From: Nonlabens dokdonensis DSW-6
Lineage (GTDB): Bacteria; Bacteroidota; Bacteroidia; Flavobacteriales; Flavobacteriaceae
DNA: 64,000 nt
Direction of reading: 5' to 3'
Assembly: GCF_000332115.1 (NCBI RefSeq)
Contig: NC_020156.1
Span: 2,047,501 to 2,111,500 of the forward strand
Shown: piece after piece, positions 51,680 through 61,597 of the stretch
Position numbering within the stretch: the stretch's first letter is position 1
How the letters are laid out: each line of letters begins with the position of its first letter
The notes under the pieces: generated by a model
Database searches by the model: none
Seen by the model: the letters and a program-made list of their open reading frames with translations, nothing else
What the model was told of the DNA's origin: nothing
Program-made: the position numbers and the translations under genes

Positions 51680-52010
51680 TTTGAGGAATTTTGGATTTAA
51701 AAAATAAATATAAAGTTTTCTTACTATAATGTCTTATAATCTAAGTGATTATATGGGTTGATCTTAGACATAATACTTGTTTTTCGATAGAATAATAGAT
51801 TTATCAGATGAACGTGAGGAGTTTTTGTGATTTTTTATTGATTATCACTAAGGTGAATTAGGATAAAGAAGTTTTTAAAGTTGATTTGAAAAGAAACAGA
51901 TGATTTAGCTACGTAAAAACCATTGTTTTTAACAAACTAAACATTTCTTTTAACATAATATTTAATTAGACTTTGTTTAATTATTTATTTTTACCACAAA
52001 TTCCTATAAG
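51680..52010. other. AT-rich divergent intergenic region
   Basis: 331 bases between two divergent T9SS-cargo genes. I see no ORF, tRNA or strong hairpin, and no well-spaced TTTG/TAnnTTTG pair. It must carry both promoters. Confidence 0.5.
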
Positions 52011-53108
52011 ATGAAAAAAACTATACTTTTAATCGGAGCATTTGCTCTTAGTCTAACTTCTATAAGCCAAGTGCTAGAAGTAGAAAATTTTAACAGTCTC
52101 GTTCCAGGTAACGTGGGAACTGCAATTGATGGAAGTGCTGGTCAAGGAGGTTTCAATACCTTTGCAACAAATGGAGATGCTCCAACGACAACTACAAACG
52201 CAGCCAATTCTAACTTTGAAATAGTTACCGTTAGAATGAGCACTGAGCAAAACTTTAATTTAACTGGGCCAGACGGAGACAGTGGTGTTAGAGCAATGTG
52301 GAGAGATGGTTTAGATGTGTCTTGGACTAATAGAACTGCAGGAAACGATGTTATTGAATTAGAATATACTTTTAATACAGGACCTACAACTACAAGTAAA
52401 AATCAAATAGGTATGAGGATTTTTGGAGATAATCCTAGTACAGATCCTAATGCACCAGCCACAGTAACTTCTATAGGATATTCTTATGATACATCAACTG
52501 GAGTATTATCTGGTATTGCATATTTAAATAACAACGGTACTTTTGGAAACTTTCGAATAGGATTAGCAGCAGGTGGTCTTATTTTAAGTCCAAATACTGA
52601 TTATAGTATTGGTTGTTCATATAATACTGTAACAGGTGAGGTTCTATGGAAAACTGATGCTAGTGCTGGTAATTCAACTTTACCTAGTGGATTATGGGTT
52701 GCAAATCAAGATCCATTAGAAGTTGATTTTTTAGCATTCAGTACTGCTGCAGATCCCAACGCGACGCCTCCAGTAACTGCAAACACTTCAGCAACAACTC
52801 TTACATTTAAAGATTATGTTTCTAGAGCTGTTGCGGTTAGCAATCTATTGAACAATGAAGATCAAACTTTGAACGAGGTAAGTGTGAAGGTTTTCCCTAA
52901 TCCTGCAACAGATATATTAAATGTATCAAGTAGTACTCAACAACTTTCTTCTATAGAAATAGTTGATCTTAATGGTAGGCTAATAAAGTCTTTAGAAGTA
53001 AATTCTACAGAAGTGAGCGCAAATATAGAAGATTTAAAACCAGGTCTTTATATTTTAAATATTTCTAGTAATGACGCTACAATCACAAGAAAATTTGTGA
53101 AGGAGTAA
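52011..53108 (+). CDS. secreted T9SS type A cargo protein
   Basis: A 365-residue secreted protein with a signal peptide (1-20, ends SISQ), a beta-rich body (about 22-275, jelly-roll/lectin-like pattern: VLEVENFNSLVPGNVGTAID, VRAMWRDGLDVSWTNRTAGN) and a T9SS C-terminal domain (about 288-365; VSVKVFPNPATDILNVSS ... ITRKFVKE). No catalytic motif recognised. It lies divergent to another T9SS cargo gene. Strong terminator downstream. Confidence 0.85.
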   Translation: MKKTILLIGAFALSLTSISQVLEVENFNSLVPGNVGTAIDGSAGQGGFNTFATNGDAPTTTTNAANSNFEIVTVRMSTEQNFNLTGPDGDSGVRAMWRDGLDVSWTNRTAGNDVIELEYTFNTGPTTTSKNQIGMRIFGDNPSTDPNAPATVTSIGYSYDTSTGVLSGIAYLNNNGTFGNFRIGLAAGGLILSPNTDYSIGCSYNTVTGEVLWKTDASAGNSTLPSGLWVANQDPLEVDFLAFSTAADPNATPPVTANTSATTLTFKDYVSRAVAVSNLLNNEDQTLNEVSVKVFPNPATDILNVSSSTQQLSSIEIVDLNGRLIKSLEVNSTEVSANIEDLKPGLYILNISSNDATITRKFVKE

Positions 53109-53134
53109 CAAGAAATTCAATCAATATTTTAAAT

Positions 53135-53170
53135 AATCAGGCTTTCTCATTTAGAGAGCCTGATTTTTTT
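53135..53170 (+). terminator. terminator after T9SS cargo gene
   Basis: 13-bp stem AATCAGGCTTTCT/AGAGAGCCTGATT (one G-U pair) with loop CATTT, followed by eight T. Confidence 0.9.
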
Positions 53171-53250
53171 TGAAAAAGAATTAGTAAATAATCTAAATGT
53201 TAAGTTACAGTTCTTAATTTACGTTTGCTCTATCATTATATTTGTAACTT

Positions 53251-54228
53251 ATGAAAATTGTAGAGCAAATTAAAGAGCCTATCGCTCATGAAATGGAACT
53301 TTTTGAAAAGAAGTTCCATCTTTCCATGGCTTCTCGCATTGCTCTGCTCAATCGTATTACCCATTTCATTGTTAATCGCAAAGGAAAACAAATGCGGCCC
53401 ATGTTTGTTTTCTTGGTTGCAAAGATGATAGGTAAAGGTCAGGTAAATGACCGTACTTATCGCGGCGCATCTGTAATTGAGTTGATTCATACTGCTACTT
53501 TAGTTCATGATGATGTGGTTGATGACAGCCTAAAGCGACGTGGTTTCTTTTCTGTAAATGCCTTATGGAAAAATAAAATTGCTGTTCTTGTAGGCGATTA
53601 TCTATTATCAAAAGGTTTATTACTTAGTATCGATAATAAAGACTTTGACTTACTACAAATCATAAGCGTTGCCGTACGCGAGATGAGTGAAGGAGAATTA
53701 CTTCAAATTGAAAAAGCCAGAAGACTAGATATTACAGAAGATATCTATTACGATATCATCCGTAAAAAGACTGCTACTTTAATTGCCGCTTGCTGTAGTC
53801 TGGGCGCTTGTTCTGTAGAGCCAGAAGGAGAAGATGTAGAGAAAATGCGCAAATTTGGCGAGTTAATCGGTGTTGCATTTCAAATTAAAGATGACCTATT
53901 TGATTATGGAAATCAACGTATAGGAAAGCCCACAGGTATTGATATTAAGGAGCAAAAGATGACTTTGCCACTTATTTACAGTATCAATAAAGCTTCTGCC
54001 AAGGACAAAAAATGGTTGATCAACTCTGTAAAGAAATACAACAGAGATAAGAAACGTGTGCGTGAGGTCATCAACTACGTTAAGGATAATGGTGGTCTTG
54101 ATTATGCCATAGACTCAATGTACCGATACAAGAAAGAAGCACTGGACATTTTAAATACATATCCAGAATCAGAGTATAAAACTTCTTTGCTCAAAATGGT
54201 GGACTATGTTATTGACCGTGCTAAGTAG
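53251..54228 (+). CDS. polyprenyl diphosphate synthase
   Basis: Makes a long-chain isoprenyl diphosphate, probably for the menaquinone side chain or other lipids. The 325-residue all-helical protein has the two aspartate-rich motifs: first HDDVVDDSLKRRG (about 85-97), second FQIKDDLFDYG (about 204-214), and the KQMRPMFVFLVAK N-terminal motif. The length and spacing fit the octaprenyl/heptaprenyl synthase type. A TATATTTG box (53237-53244) lies just upstream. Chain length cannot be told. Confidence 0.93.
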   Translation: MKIVEQIKEPIAHEMELFEKKFHLSMASRIALLNRITHFIVNRKGKQMRPMFVFLVAKMIGKGQVNDRTYRGASVIELIHTATLVHDDVVDDSLKRRGFFSVNALWKNKIAVLVGDYLLSKGLLLSIDNKDFDLLQIISVAVREMSEGELLQIEKARRLDITEDIYYDIIRKKTATLIAACCSLGACSVEPEGEDVEKMRKFGELIGVAFQIKDDLFDYGNQRIGKPTGIDIKEQKMTLPLIYSINKASAKDKKWLINSVKKYNRDKKRVREVINYVKDNGGLDYAIDSMYRYKKEALDILNTYPESEYKTSLLKMVDYVIDRAK

Positions 54229-54276
54229 CATGTGATCCTTATATTTCAAATTGTTCTAGACGGTTGTTGTAATTCC

Positions 54277-54290
54277 GCTTTCGCGAAAGC
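54277..54290. repeat. palindrome copy 16 (intergenic)
   Basis: GCTTTCGCGAAAGC 31 bases upstream of the der promoter's -33 box; flanks AATTCC and GGAAC, extended symmetry on both sides. Confidence 0.95.
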
Positions 54291-54321
54291 GGAACTTTAA
54301 TCAAACATCTTCACCATGCTA

Positions 54322-54353
54322 TTGCTCTTGTACTCAATAAAAAACTACCTTTG
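54322..54353 (+). promoter_or_regulatory. promoter of der
   Basis: TTG (54322-54324), 21-base spacer, TACCTTTG (54346-54353), 20 bases before the ATG. Confidence 0.7.
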
Positions 54354-54373
54354 CAAACGCAAATAAAAGTATC

Positions 54374-55675
54374 ATGAGTATAGTAGCAATCGTAGGAAGA
54401 CCTAACGTAGGAAAGTCGACTCTTTTTAATCGTATGATTCAACGTAGAGAGGCGATTACAGATTCTGTAAGCGGTGTCACTAGAGATAGACACTACGGCA
54501 GAAGCGACTGGAACGGTAAAGAATTTTCTTTAATCGATACTGGTGGTTATGTCATAGGTAGTGATGATGTTTTTGAGACAGAAATTGATCAGCAAGTAGA
54601 ACTAGCCATCGATGAAGCCGATGCCATTCTTTTTATGGTAAACGCCGAAGAAGGTATTACACCCATGGATGAGGACGTTGCTCAATTATTGCGCAAAGTG
54701 ACTAAGCCTGTTTTTCTAGTCGTTAATAAAGTAGATAATAATAAAAGAGAGCAAGACGCATACGAGTTTTACAATCTTGGATTAGGAGAATACTTCTCTA
54801 TCTCGAGTATGAATGGTAGTGGTACAGGAGATTTACTTGATGAGGTTGTAAAAGTACTTCCAGATACTGTTGAAGAAAAGAAGGACGATTTACCAAGATT
54901 TGCGGTTGTAGGAAGACCTAATGCGGGAAAAAGCTCCTTTATAAACGCATTAATAGGAGAAGATAGATATATAGTTACAGATATTGCAGGGACAACTCGC
55001 GATTCTATTGATACGAAGTACAATCGTTTTGGTTTTGAATTTAACTTAGTTGATACCGCAGGAATACGTAGAAAGAAAAAAGTACGTGAAGATCTAGAGT
55101 TTTATAGTGTGATGCGCAGTGTGAGAGCTATTGAGCATTGTGATGTTTGTATTTTAATGTTAGACGCAACTAGAGGTTTTGACGGTCAGGTTCAAAATAT
55201 ATTTTGGCTTGCAGAGCGCAATCGCAAGGGTATTGTCGTACTAGTGAATAAATGGGATCTTGTTGATAAAGAAACAAATACCGCTAAAGAATTTGAAGCT
55301 AAGATCAGAAGGGAGATGGAACCATTTACAGATGTTCCTATTGTTTTTATCTCGGTTTTAAATAAACAAAGAATCCATAAAGCGATTGAGACAGCGGTTG
55401 CAGTTTATAAAAACAGATCTAAAAAGATCAAAACAAGTCAGCTCAATGAAACATTGTTACCGTTAATTGAGAATTATCCACCACCATCGTTAAAAGGTAA
55501 ATTTGTAAAAATAAAGTTCATTACTCAATTGCCTACACCACAACCTCAGTTTGCATTCTTTTGTAATTTGCCTCAATATGTTAGAGATGCTTACAAAAGA
55601 TATTTAGAAAATCAGCTGAGAGAACATTTTGATTTTCATGGTGTTCCTATCAGTGTTTATATGCGAAAAAAATAG
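54374..55675 (+). CDS. der: ribosome biogenesis GTPase Der
   Basis: Essential 50S assembly GTPase, 433 residues, with two GTPase domains and a C-terminal KH-like domain. Domain 1: GRPNVGKST (8-16), DTGGY, NKVD (about 118-121). Domain 2: GRPNAGKSS (about 180-188), [24 protein letters not shown]-terminal [20 protein letters not shown] and [15 protein letters not shown]. All marks of Der/EngA. The start ATG is 20 bases after a good promoter. Confidence 0.97.
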   Translation: MSIVAIVGRPNVGKSTLFNRMIQRREAITDSVSGVTRDRHYGRSDWNGKEFSLIDTGGYVIGSDDVFETEIDQQVELAIDEADAILFMVNAEEGITPMDEDVAQLLRKVTKPVFLVVNKVDNNKREQDAYEFYNLGLGEYFSISSMNGSGTGDLLDEVVKVLPDTVEEKKDDLPRFAVVGRPNAGKSSFINALIGEDRYIVTDIAGTTRDSIDTKYNRFGFEFNLVDTAGIRRKKKVREDLEFYSVMRSVRAIEHCDVCILMLDATRGFDGQVQNIFWLAERNRKGIVVLVNKWDLVDKETNTAKEFEAKIRREMEPFTDVPIVFISVLNKQRIHKAIETAVAVYKNRSKKIKTSQLNETLLPLIENYPPPSLKGKFVKIKFITQLPTPQPQFAFFCNLPQYVRDAYKRYLENQLREHFDFHGVPISVYMRKK

Positions 55676-55889
55676 ATTGATTTTTGATCTAATAAGAGAA
55701 TTTTCATTCTTGTTTTAGAAATAAAATATTATTAATAGTGTTTTATGATATCCAAAATATTTTAATTGAGGCCGAAGATTTATCATATCTTCTTCCTTAA
55801 CAAAATGTTAATAGGTTGTTTCTTATAAAATTTAACTGATATCCTTGCGTTGAGGATATACCAATTGCTAGAAACTAACCTTACTCTTA

Positions 55890-58688
55890 ATGAGATTATT
55901 CTTTTTTTTATGTTTAGCAACTTTATTTGCTTTGTATTCGACAGCGCAAACATTTAGTATTAAAGGAGTTGTAAAAGATTCCTTGACAAATGAAAAACTA
56001 CAAAGCGCGACCATTTACGTGGAAAGTGTCCAGGATTCTACATTAATTACGTACTCGATTACAGATGAGGATGGTGTTTTCTCGCTATCTGGTAATACCG
56101 CATATGAAGAAGTGAGCTTTATGGCTTCGTTTCAGGGGTATCAAAATTATTCTAAACTCTTGAACCTTAAAGATGGTCGAGATCTAGATCTAGGTGATAT
56201 TATTCTTAATAGTGACATAGAATCATTAAATAGCGTACTAGTCAAAGCTAGAAAAGCGCCCATTACGGTGAAACAAGATACCTTAGAATTCAATGCAAAA
56301 TCTTTTAATACCAAAGCAGATGCTACGCTTGAAGACGTAATGAAAGAATTACCTGGTGTAAAAGTCGATAAAGACGGGAAGATTACTGTAAACGGTAAAG
56401 AAGTATCTAAAATCCTTGTCAATGGTAAGGAGTTCTTTGGAGATGATCCTCAAGTAGCGCTCAAAAACTTGCCTAAGGAAATTATTGATAAAATTCAAGT
56501 CACGGAGTCTAAAACTGATACTCAAAAAGCTACTGGAGAAGATGGTGATGCAAACGCAAGTGAGATTAACATTACTATCGATGAAGATAAAAACAAAGGT
56601 TGGTTTTCTAGATTGACAGCTGGTGGAGGAACAGATGATAGATATTCCATGAGTGGTATCGCAAATTATTTTAACAATGACTTTAAATTAAGCATTTTAG
56701 GAAGTAGCAATAATATCAATAGTCCAGGTTTTTCTTTTGACGAAATTTACGACGCCATGGGAAGTAGTGCGTACTCTATTTCTAGGAGTAGTAATGGCAG
56801 TTTTGGAATCAATGGTGTAAATTTCGGTGGTAGTGGCGGCATAACCTCTAGTGACAGTGCAGGATTAAATATGTCAAATGACTGGGGTGAAACGGTAAGT
56901 GCTTCTTTAAATTACTTTTATGGTGGCAACGATACAGAATCTGCTTCGGATAGTCGCAGGACTACATTCTTACCTAGTGAGGAGGATATTGATAATGAAA
57001 TCAATAGTTTCACAACAGAAAGTTCTAATCGAGGGATTAGAAATGGTGATAGTCATAGAATAAGCGGTCGTTTTGAGGTAAAGCCAGATACATTAACATC
57101 ATTCAACATTAGACCAAATCTTAATTTCTCTAAAAACTTTAGCAATAATCAAAGCACCTCTGTTTCAAGAAACAATGACGGCCTATTGAGAAATGACGTA
57201 GCTACATCTTCTGTTTCTAATTCAGATAATGAATCTTTAGGTGCCAACTTTAATTTCTCTCGTAGAACTCAACAAAAAGGAACTTACTACGGTCTTTACG
57301 GGAATGTAAACAGAAATAAAAATGAATCTCAGAGTGATTTTAATAGTATTAGGATCACATTTGACGATTTAGGTAATCCAGAGACGCCAGATATTCAAGA
57401 TCAGATCATAAATAATAATTCTGAAAACACCAGGTTTTCTGTAACTCCTTACGTAAATAAAAAATTAAGCGAGTCGCTTACAGGATCATTGAACTATAAT
57501 TTTGAAACAGGTAATCAAGAAAATGAACGTAGTATTTTTGATCGCGATGGTGCTGGAAACCTAGTTTTCAATGCAACACTCAGTAATGATTTTGAAGTAA
57601 AAAGCAGCCAGCAAAGACCTAGTATAGGACTGCGGTATAAAAAAGGTGAGTTTAGGCTCAACCTTAGTGGAGGAATTATCCATCAAACTCTAGAAAGTGA
57701 GGACGTTCTTTTAAATACAAGTTTTGATAAGGAATTTACAGATCCATATGTAAATGCAAATATGAATTACAAATTTGGAAAATTTGGTAGAGTATATCTT
57801 AATTATCGCAATAGCATCAGTGTTCCTAGCGTGAGACAACTACAACCTGTAGAAGATCAAACTAACCCTCAAAATATAGTAAGAGGTAATCCAGATCTTG
57901 ATGCGAGCCAGCGACATAATATTTACTTCAACCTAAGTAACTACGACTGGGAAAAAGGTTCTGGTTTTTACTCTGGTGGTGGTTTTACCTATACAGATAA
58001 TAGTGTAGCAGCGATTACGACTACTGACGATGACTTAATAAGAACTACAACTTACGTTAATATAGATGGAGAATACAATGGTTATTTATATACGAGCTTC
58101 AGTAAATCTTGGAAAAAAGATGACAGAGAAATAGAGCTCGATATAGGTATAGATGGAAACCTTTCTTTAAACAAAGGATTTACTAACGGTCTTGCATTTC
58201 AAAGTGAAGCCATACGCATTGCGCCAGAAGTTACACTTGAATACTCCTTAAAGGACTATATAGATGTAGAGCTGGAATATGAAATCAGTGCCAATAGAAC
58301 TCAATTTGATATTGAAAATATTAGCGATCAAGAATTTGTGAACCATCGCGCTGCAATAGATATTACAACTTCATGGCCAGAACATGTTATTCTAGGTCTG
58401 AGAGGTGAGTACAATAAATTTGGAAATATTTCTGGCGATTTTGATGACGATTCTTTTGTACTGATAGGAAGTTTAGGATATAAGTTTTTAAAAGATAAGG
58501 CTACTGTAAAATTGAAGGCTTACGATATTTTAAACCAAATCATAGATACACGTCGTACTATAAGTGATGATTTTGTTTCAGACACAAGTAGTTTGGTTTT
58601 ACAACAGTATTTCATGCTCAGTTTTACGTATAAATTCTCGCAATTTGGCGGTAAAAAACCTGATACTAATAAAGTAATCATGTTTTAA
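55890..58688 (+). CDS. outer-membrane beta-barrel receptor (OMP_b-brl_3/TonB-dependent type)
   Basis: A 932-residue outer-membrane protein: signal peptide (1-19), a carboxypeptidase-regulatory-like beta-sandwich (about 22-110; FSIKGVVKDSLTNEKLQSAT), a plug-like domain (about 118-215; VKQDTLEFNAKSFNTKADAT, MKELPGVKVDKDGKITVNG with KEVSKILVNGKEFFGDDP) and a long beta-barrel ending with aromatic strands and a C-terminal Phe. It lacks an obvious SusC-type partner (no SusD beside it), so it is a stand-alone outer-membrane receptor. Ligand unknown. Confidence 0.87.
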   Translation: MRLFFFLCLATLFALYSTAQTFSIKGVVKDSLTNEKLQSATIYVESVQDSTLITYSITDEDGVFSLSGNTAYEEVSFMASFQGYQNYSKLLNLKDGRDLDLGDIILNSDIESLNSVLVKARKAPITVKQDTLEFNAKSFNTKADATLEDVMKELPGVKVDKDGKITVNGKEVSKILVNGKEFFGDDPQVALKNLPKEIIDKIQVTESKTDTQKATGEDGDANASEINITIDEDKNKGWFSRLTAGGGTDDRYSMSGIANYFNNDFKLSILGSSNNINSPGFSFDEIYDAMGSSAYSISRSSNGSFGINGVNFGGSGGITSSDSAGLNMSNDWGETVSASLNYFYGGNDTESASDSRRTTFLPSEEDIDNEINSFTTESSNRGIRNGDSHRISGRFEVKPDTLTSFNIRPNLNFSKNFSNNQSTSVSRNNDGLLRNDVATSSVSNSDNESLGANFNFSRRTQQKGTYYGLYGNVNRNKNESQSDFNSIRITFDDLGNPETPDIQDQIINNNSENTRFSVTPYVNKKLSESLTGSLNYNFETGNQENERSIFDRDGAGNLVFNATLSNDFEVKSSQQRPSIGLRYKKGEFRLNLSGGIIHQTLESEDVLLNTSFDKEFTDPYVNANMNYKFGKFGRVYLNYRNSISVPSVRQLQPVEDQTNPQNIVRGNPDLDASQRHNIYFNLSNYDWEKGSGFYSGGGFTYTDNSVAAITTTDDDLIRTTTYVNIDGEYNGYLYTSFSKSWKKDDREIELDIGIDGNLSLNKGFTNGLAFQSEAIRIAPEVTLEYSLKDYIDVELEYEISANRTQFDIENISDQEFVNHRAAIDITTSWPEHVILGLRGEYNKFGNISGDFDDDSFVLIGSLGYKFLKDKATVKLKAYDILNQIIDTRRTISDDFVSDTSSLVLQQYFMLSFTYKFSQFGGKKPDTNKVIMF

Positions 58689-58709
58689 GAGGAATTATTT
58701 TTTGTTCTC

Positions 58710-58723
58710 GCTTTCGCGAAAGC
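58710..58723. repeat. palindrome copy 17 (intergenic)
   Basis: GCTTTCGCGAAAGC 21 bases past the receptor gene stop; flanks TTCTC and GGAAA. Confidence 0.95.
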
Positions 58724-58860
58724 GGAAACAGAACCATCATTTTTAAAATTGATAATTCCTTAATCATTATACAATTTTCCCTACGATTTAAATGATTATC
58801 ATTTTGTGATTCTTGTGTGATTTGTTTCATTCAAATTTGGATAAAATAAAAGCACCAATC

Positions 58861-59343
58861 ATGAAGTATCTCGTTCTAATTCTAATTACATGTAGTAGTT
58901 TTTTCTTCAATTCTTCTAAAAAGCATTATGTGAAAGACTATCACAACGGTAAAATAGTGAGTGAAGGCTGGATGCAAAACGACGAAAAAACCGGATACTG
59001 GAAATATTACGACAAAGGTGTTCTTACCTCTCAAGGACATTATTTAAAGAATCACAAAAATGGATACTGGCATTTTTACAAAAACGAAATTGTAAAAGAA
59101 GAAGGTTACTTTAAAAATGATAACCGACAAAGCTGGTGGACTTTTCATAATTATAAATCGTATAAGACGGTCAAAAAGCAATATGTAAACAATCTAATTT
59201 CTGGTTATGTGTTGTATTACAGGCGATCCACACTATCTAAAGTAGAAGAGTATGAATCCAATTCTAAAATAGGAGAGTGGACCAGTTACTGGAGTTTTAA
59301 ATCTGCTCATCCTGATTTTTCCTTAAACGAATTACGCAAGTAA
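58861..59343 (+). CDS. secreted YwqK/MORN-like repeat protein
   Basis: A 160-residue protein from ATG 58861 (signal peptide MKYLVLILITCSSFFFNSS), followed by three or four short repeats of the type HNGKIVSEGWMQNDEKTGYW, KGVLTSQGHYLKNHKNGYWH, and KNEIVKEEGYFKNDNRQSWW. This pattern is that of the YwqK/MORN-variant family, often labelled antitoxin of toxin-antitoxin systems without evidence. No toxin gene is beside it. A TTG at 58813 would add 16 residues before the signal peptide and is less likely. Confidence 0.75.
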   Translation: MKYLVLILITCSSFFFNSSKKHYVKDYHNGKIVSEGWMQNDEKTGYWKYYDKGVLTSQGHYLKNHKNGYWHFYKNEIVKEEGYFKNDNRQSWWTFHNYKSYKTVKKQYVNNLISGYVLYYRRSTLSKVEEYESNSKIGEWTSYWSFKSAHPDFSLNELRK

Positions 59344-59411
59344 TTATAGTAATTTTGCAAAGCCGCCAAATTCATAATGCTTAAATTGCGCCACTTTATA
59401 AAGTCATTCCC

Positions 59412-60113
59412 CTGAATCAAGATTCTATCATAAGAGTTATCATTCCTGCCTTTAATGAAGCTGCTTCTATACCGCTGGTCATTAAGGATATTCCTTCAGT
59501 AGTTAAGGAAATAATCGTATGTAGTAACAACTCAAATGATGCTACGGTTGTAAATGCGAGAAAGGCTGGTGCAACAGTAGTAGAAGAGCCTACTCCAGGA
59601 TATGGTAATGCATGTCTTAAAGGAATGGAATATATCGCTTCTCTTAATGAAGGGACAGATATCATCGTTTTTCTTGATGGTGACTATAGCGATTATCCAC
59701 AGCAGCTTACAGAGTTGGTAGCTCCGATCATAGAAAAAGATATAGACTTCGTAATTGGCGCGAGAGTAAAACACCTTCGTGAAGCAGGTTCCATGACGGC
59801 TCCTCAAATTTTTGGAAACTGGCTCGCGACCTCGCTCATGAAATTGTTCTTTGGTTCCAGATTTACAGATTTAGGTCCTTTCAGGGCGATTAAATACGAT
59901 AAACTTCTAGAACTGGAAATGGAAGATCGCACTTATGGATGGACCGTAGAAATGCAATTAAAAGCATTAAAAAAGAACTTTTCTTATCAAGAAATTCCTA
60001 TGAAATATAGGAATAGAATAGGTGTTTCAAAAGTTTCAGGTACGGTTAAAGGTGCTATCTTTGCAGGCGTTAAAATTTTAACTTGGATATTTAAATACGG
60101 TTTTAAAAAATGA
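59412..60113 (+). CDS. GT2 glycosyltransferase without canonical start codon
   Basis: A family 2 glycosyltransferase of about 230 residues. The conserved N-terminus IIRVIIPAFNEAASIPLVIK is encoded from about 59427, with the metal and nucleotide sites in IIVCSNNSNDATVV and VFLDGDYSDYPQQL, then GARVKHLREAGSMTAPQIFG. Between the in-frame stop at 59382 and the Met at 59625 there is no ATG, GTG or TTG in frame; 59625 would cut off the catalytic start. I place a provisional start at CTG 59412; ATT at 59406 or ATA at 59430 are alternatives. An ATG at 59377 is in another frame. A TAATTTTG box (59350-59357) is the likely promoter. It overlaps the next GT gene by ATGA. Confidence 0.75.
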   Translation: MNQDSIIRVIIPAFNEAASIPLVIKDIPSVVKEIIVCSNNSNDATVVNARKAGATVVEEPTPGYGNACLKGMEYIASLNEGTDIIVFLDGDYSDYPQQLTELVAPIIEKDIDFVIGARVKHLREAGSMTAPQIFGNWLATSLMKLFFGSRFTDLGPFRAIKYDKLLELEMEDRTYGWTVEMQLKALKKNFSYQEIPMKYRNRIGVSKVSGTVKGAIFAGVKILTWIFKYGFKK

Positions 60114-61597
60114 TATTGGTCTGGATTTGTATTGTAATTTACTCTATATCATTAGTGTTGATATTGTTCTATGCTTTTGCGCAGCTCAATTTACTTTTTA
60201 ATTATATAAAAGCACAAAAGCTAGTAGATAATGATGCTTTGCTAGATCTTTCTAATCCTGATGAGGTCCCGTATGTAACCATACAGTTGCCTGTATTTAA
60301 CGAGGCTTATGTAATGGATAGGCTTTTAGATAATATCATTTTGCTTGAGTATCCTAGAGAAAAATTAGAAATACAAGTCTTAGATGATTCTACTGACGAG
60401 ACTGTTACTTCTACAGCCGCTCATGTAAAACGACTTGCAGCAAATGGACTGGACATTGTTCATATCACAAGAACAGATCGTAGTGGCTACAAAGCTGGCG
60501 CCCTAAAGGAAGGTCTTGAGATTGCCAAGGGAGATTTAATAGCTATTTTTGATGCAGATTTCCTTCCAGAAGCAGACTGGTTACAAAAGACGATTCCGCA
60601 TTTTAAAGATCCAGAAATAGGCGTTGTACAAACAAGATGGGCGCACCTTAATCGTGATTATTCCATACTTACACAAATACAAGCCTTTGCATTAGATGCT
60701 CACTTCACTCTAGAGCAAGTCGGTCGTAATTCAAAAGGCCATTTTATTAACTTTAACGGTACTGCTGGCGTGTGGCGCAAAGAAACGATCTACGACGCAG
60801 GAAACTGGGAAGGTGATACCTTAACCGAAGATCTGGACTTGAGCTATAGAGCACAATTAAAAAACTGGAAGTTCAAATACTTAGAGCATGTAACTACACC
60901 AGCTGAGCTACCTATTATTATAAGCGCAGCTCGATCTCAGCAATTTAGATGGAACAAAGGTGGAGCAGAGAATTTTAGAAAAATGTTTAGAAGAGTTTTA
61001 TCGTCAGATATGTCTTTTAAATCAAAACTACATGGTATTCTACATCTTTTGAATAGTACGATGTTTCTAAATGTGCTGATCGTAGGAGTTTTAAGTATTC
61101 CTATGTTATACATTAAAAATGAATATGGTCATTTGAGAGAATACTTTATAGTGATGAGTTTCTTTGTGATAAGTACCATTATATTCTTCTTTTGCTACTG
61201 GTACATGTATAAGAAAACCTACGGAGGCGGCTTTAAGAACTTCATTTCTTACATAGGAATGTTCTTTACGTTTTTCTCCATAGCAATGGGTTTTTCCTTT
61301 CATAACTCAATAGCGGTTCTAGAAGGTCATGCAGGTAAGCGCAGTGAATTTGTTAGAACGCCTAAGTTCAATTTAAAAGCCGTAGGAGGTAACTGGAAAG
61401 CAAATAAATACCTGCGTAAAAAAATTAGTCCTCACGTAATTATTGAAGGTTTGTTGATGTTGTACTTTGCATTTGGTATGTACTCTGCATTTGTAGTAGG
61501 TGATCAAGGCGGTGATTTTGGACTATTTCCATTTCACTTGATGTTGTTCATAGGATTTGGATTTGTCTTTATACGTAGCATTACAGAAAAGCAATAA
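60110..61597 (+). CDS. membrane GT2 glycosyltransferase (cellulose synthase-like)
   Basis: A 495-residue processive-type GT2: one N-terminal membrane helix (about 3-25), a cytoplasmic catalytic domain (about 55-290) with VTIQLPVFNEAYV, VLDDSTDETV (first Asp pair), IFDADFLPEADWL (DxD), TEDLDLSYRAQ (catalytic TED) and QQFRWNKG (the Q-x-x-R-W motif), then three to four membrane helices (about 318-430 and 450-490). All catalytic residues are present. It could add sugars to a lipid carrier or build a polysaccharide; substrate unknown. Coupled upstream and downstream by one- to four-base overlaps. Confidence 0.88.
   Translation: MILVWICIVIYSISLVLILFYAFAQLNLLFNYIKAQKLVDNDALLDLSNPDEVPYVTIQLPVFNEAYVMDRLLDNIILLEYPREKLEIQVLDDSTDETVTSTAAHVKRLAANGLDIVHITRTDRSGYKAGALKEGLEIAKGDLIAIFDADFLPEADWLQKTIPHFKDPEIGVVQTRWAHLNRDYSILTQIQAFALDAHFTLEQVGRNSKGHFINFNGTAGVWRKETIYDAGNWEGDTLTEDLDLSYRAQLKNWKFKYLEHVTTPAELPIIISAARSQQFRWNKGGAENFRKMFRRVLSSDMSFKSKLHGILHLLNSTMFLNVLIVGVLSIPMLYIKNEYGHLREYFIVMSFFVISTIIFFFCYWYMYKKTYGGGFKNFISYIGMFFTFFSIAMGFSFHNSIAVLEGHAGKRSEFVRTPKFNLKAVGGNWKANKYLRKKISPHVIIEGLLMLYFAFGMYSAFVVGDQGGDFGLFPFHLMLFIGFGFVFIRSITEKQ

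Noticed and set aside
58861..59343. YwqK-like protein as antitoxin of a toxin-antitoxin system
   Set aside because: It has a signal peptide and no toxin-like neighbour; the label comes from family naming only.
59625..60113. Glycosyltransferase starting at the Met at 59625
   Set aside because: This would delete the conserved N-terminal nucleotide-binding part, which is in frame upstream.
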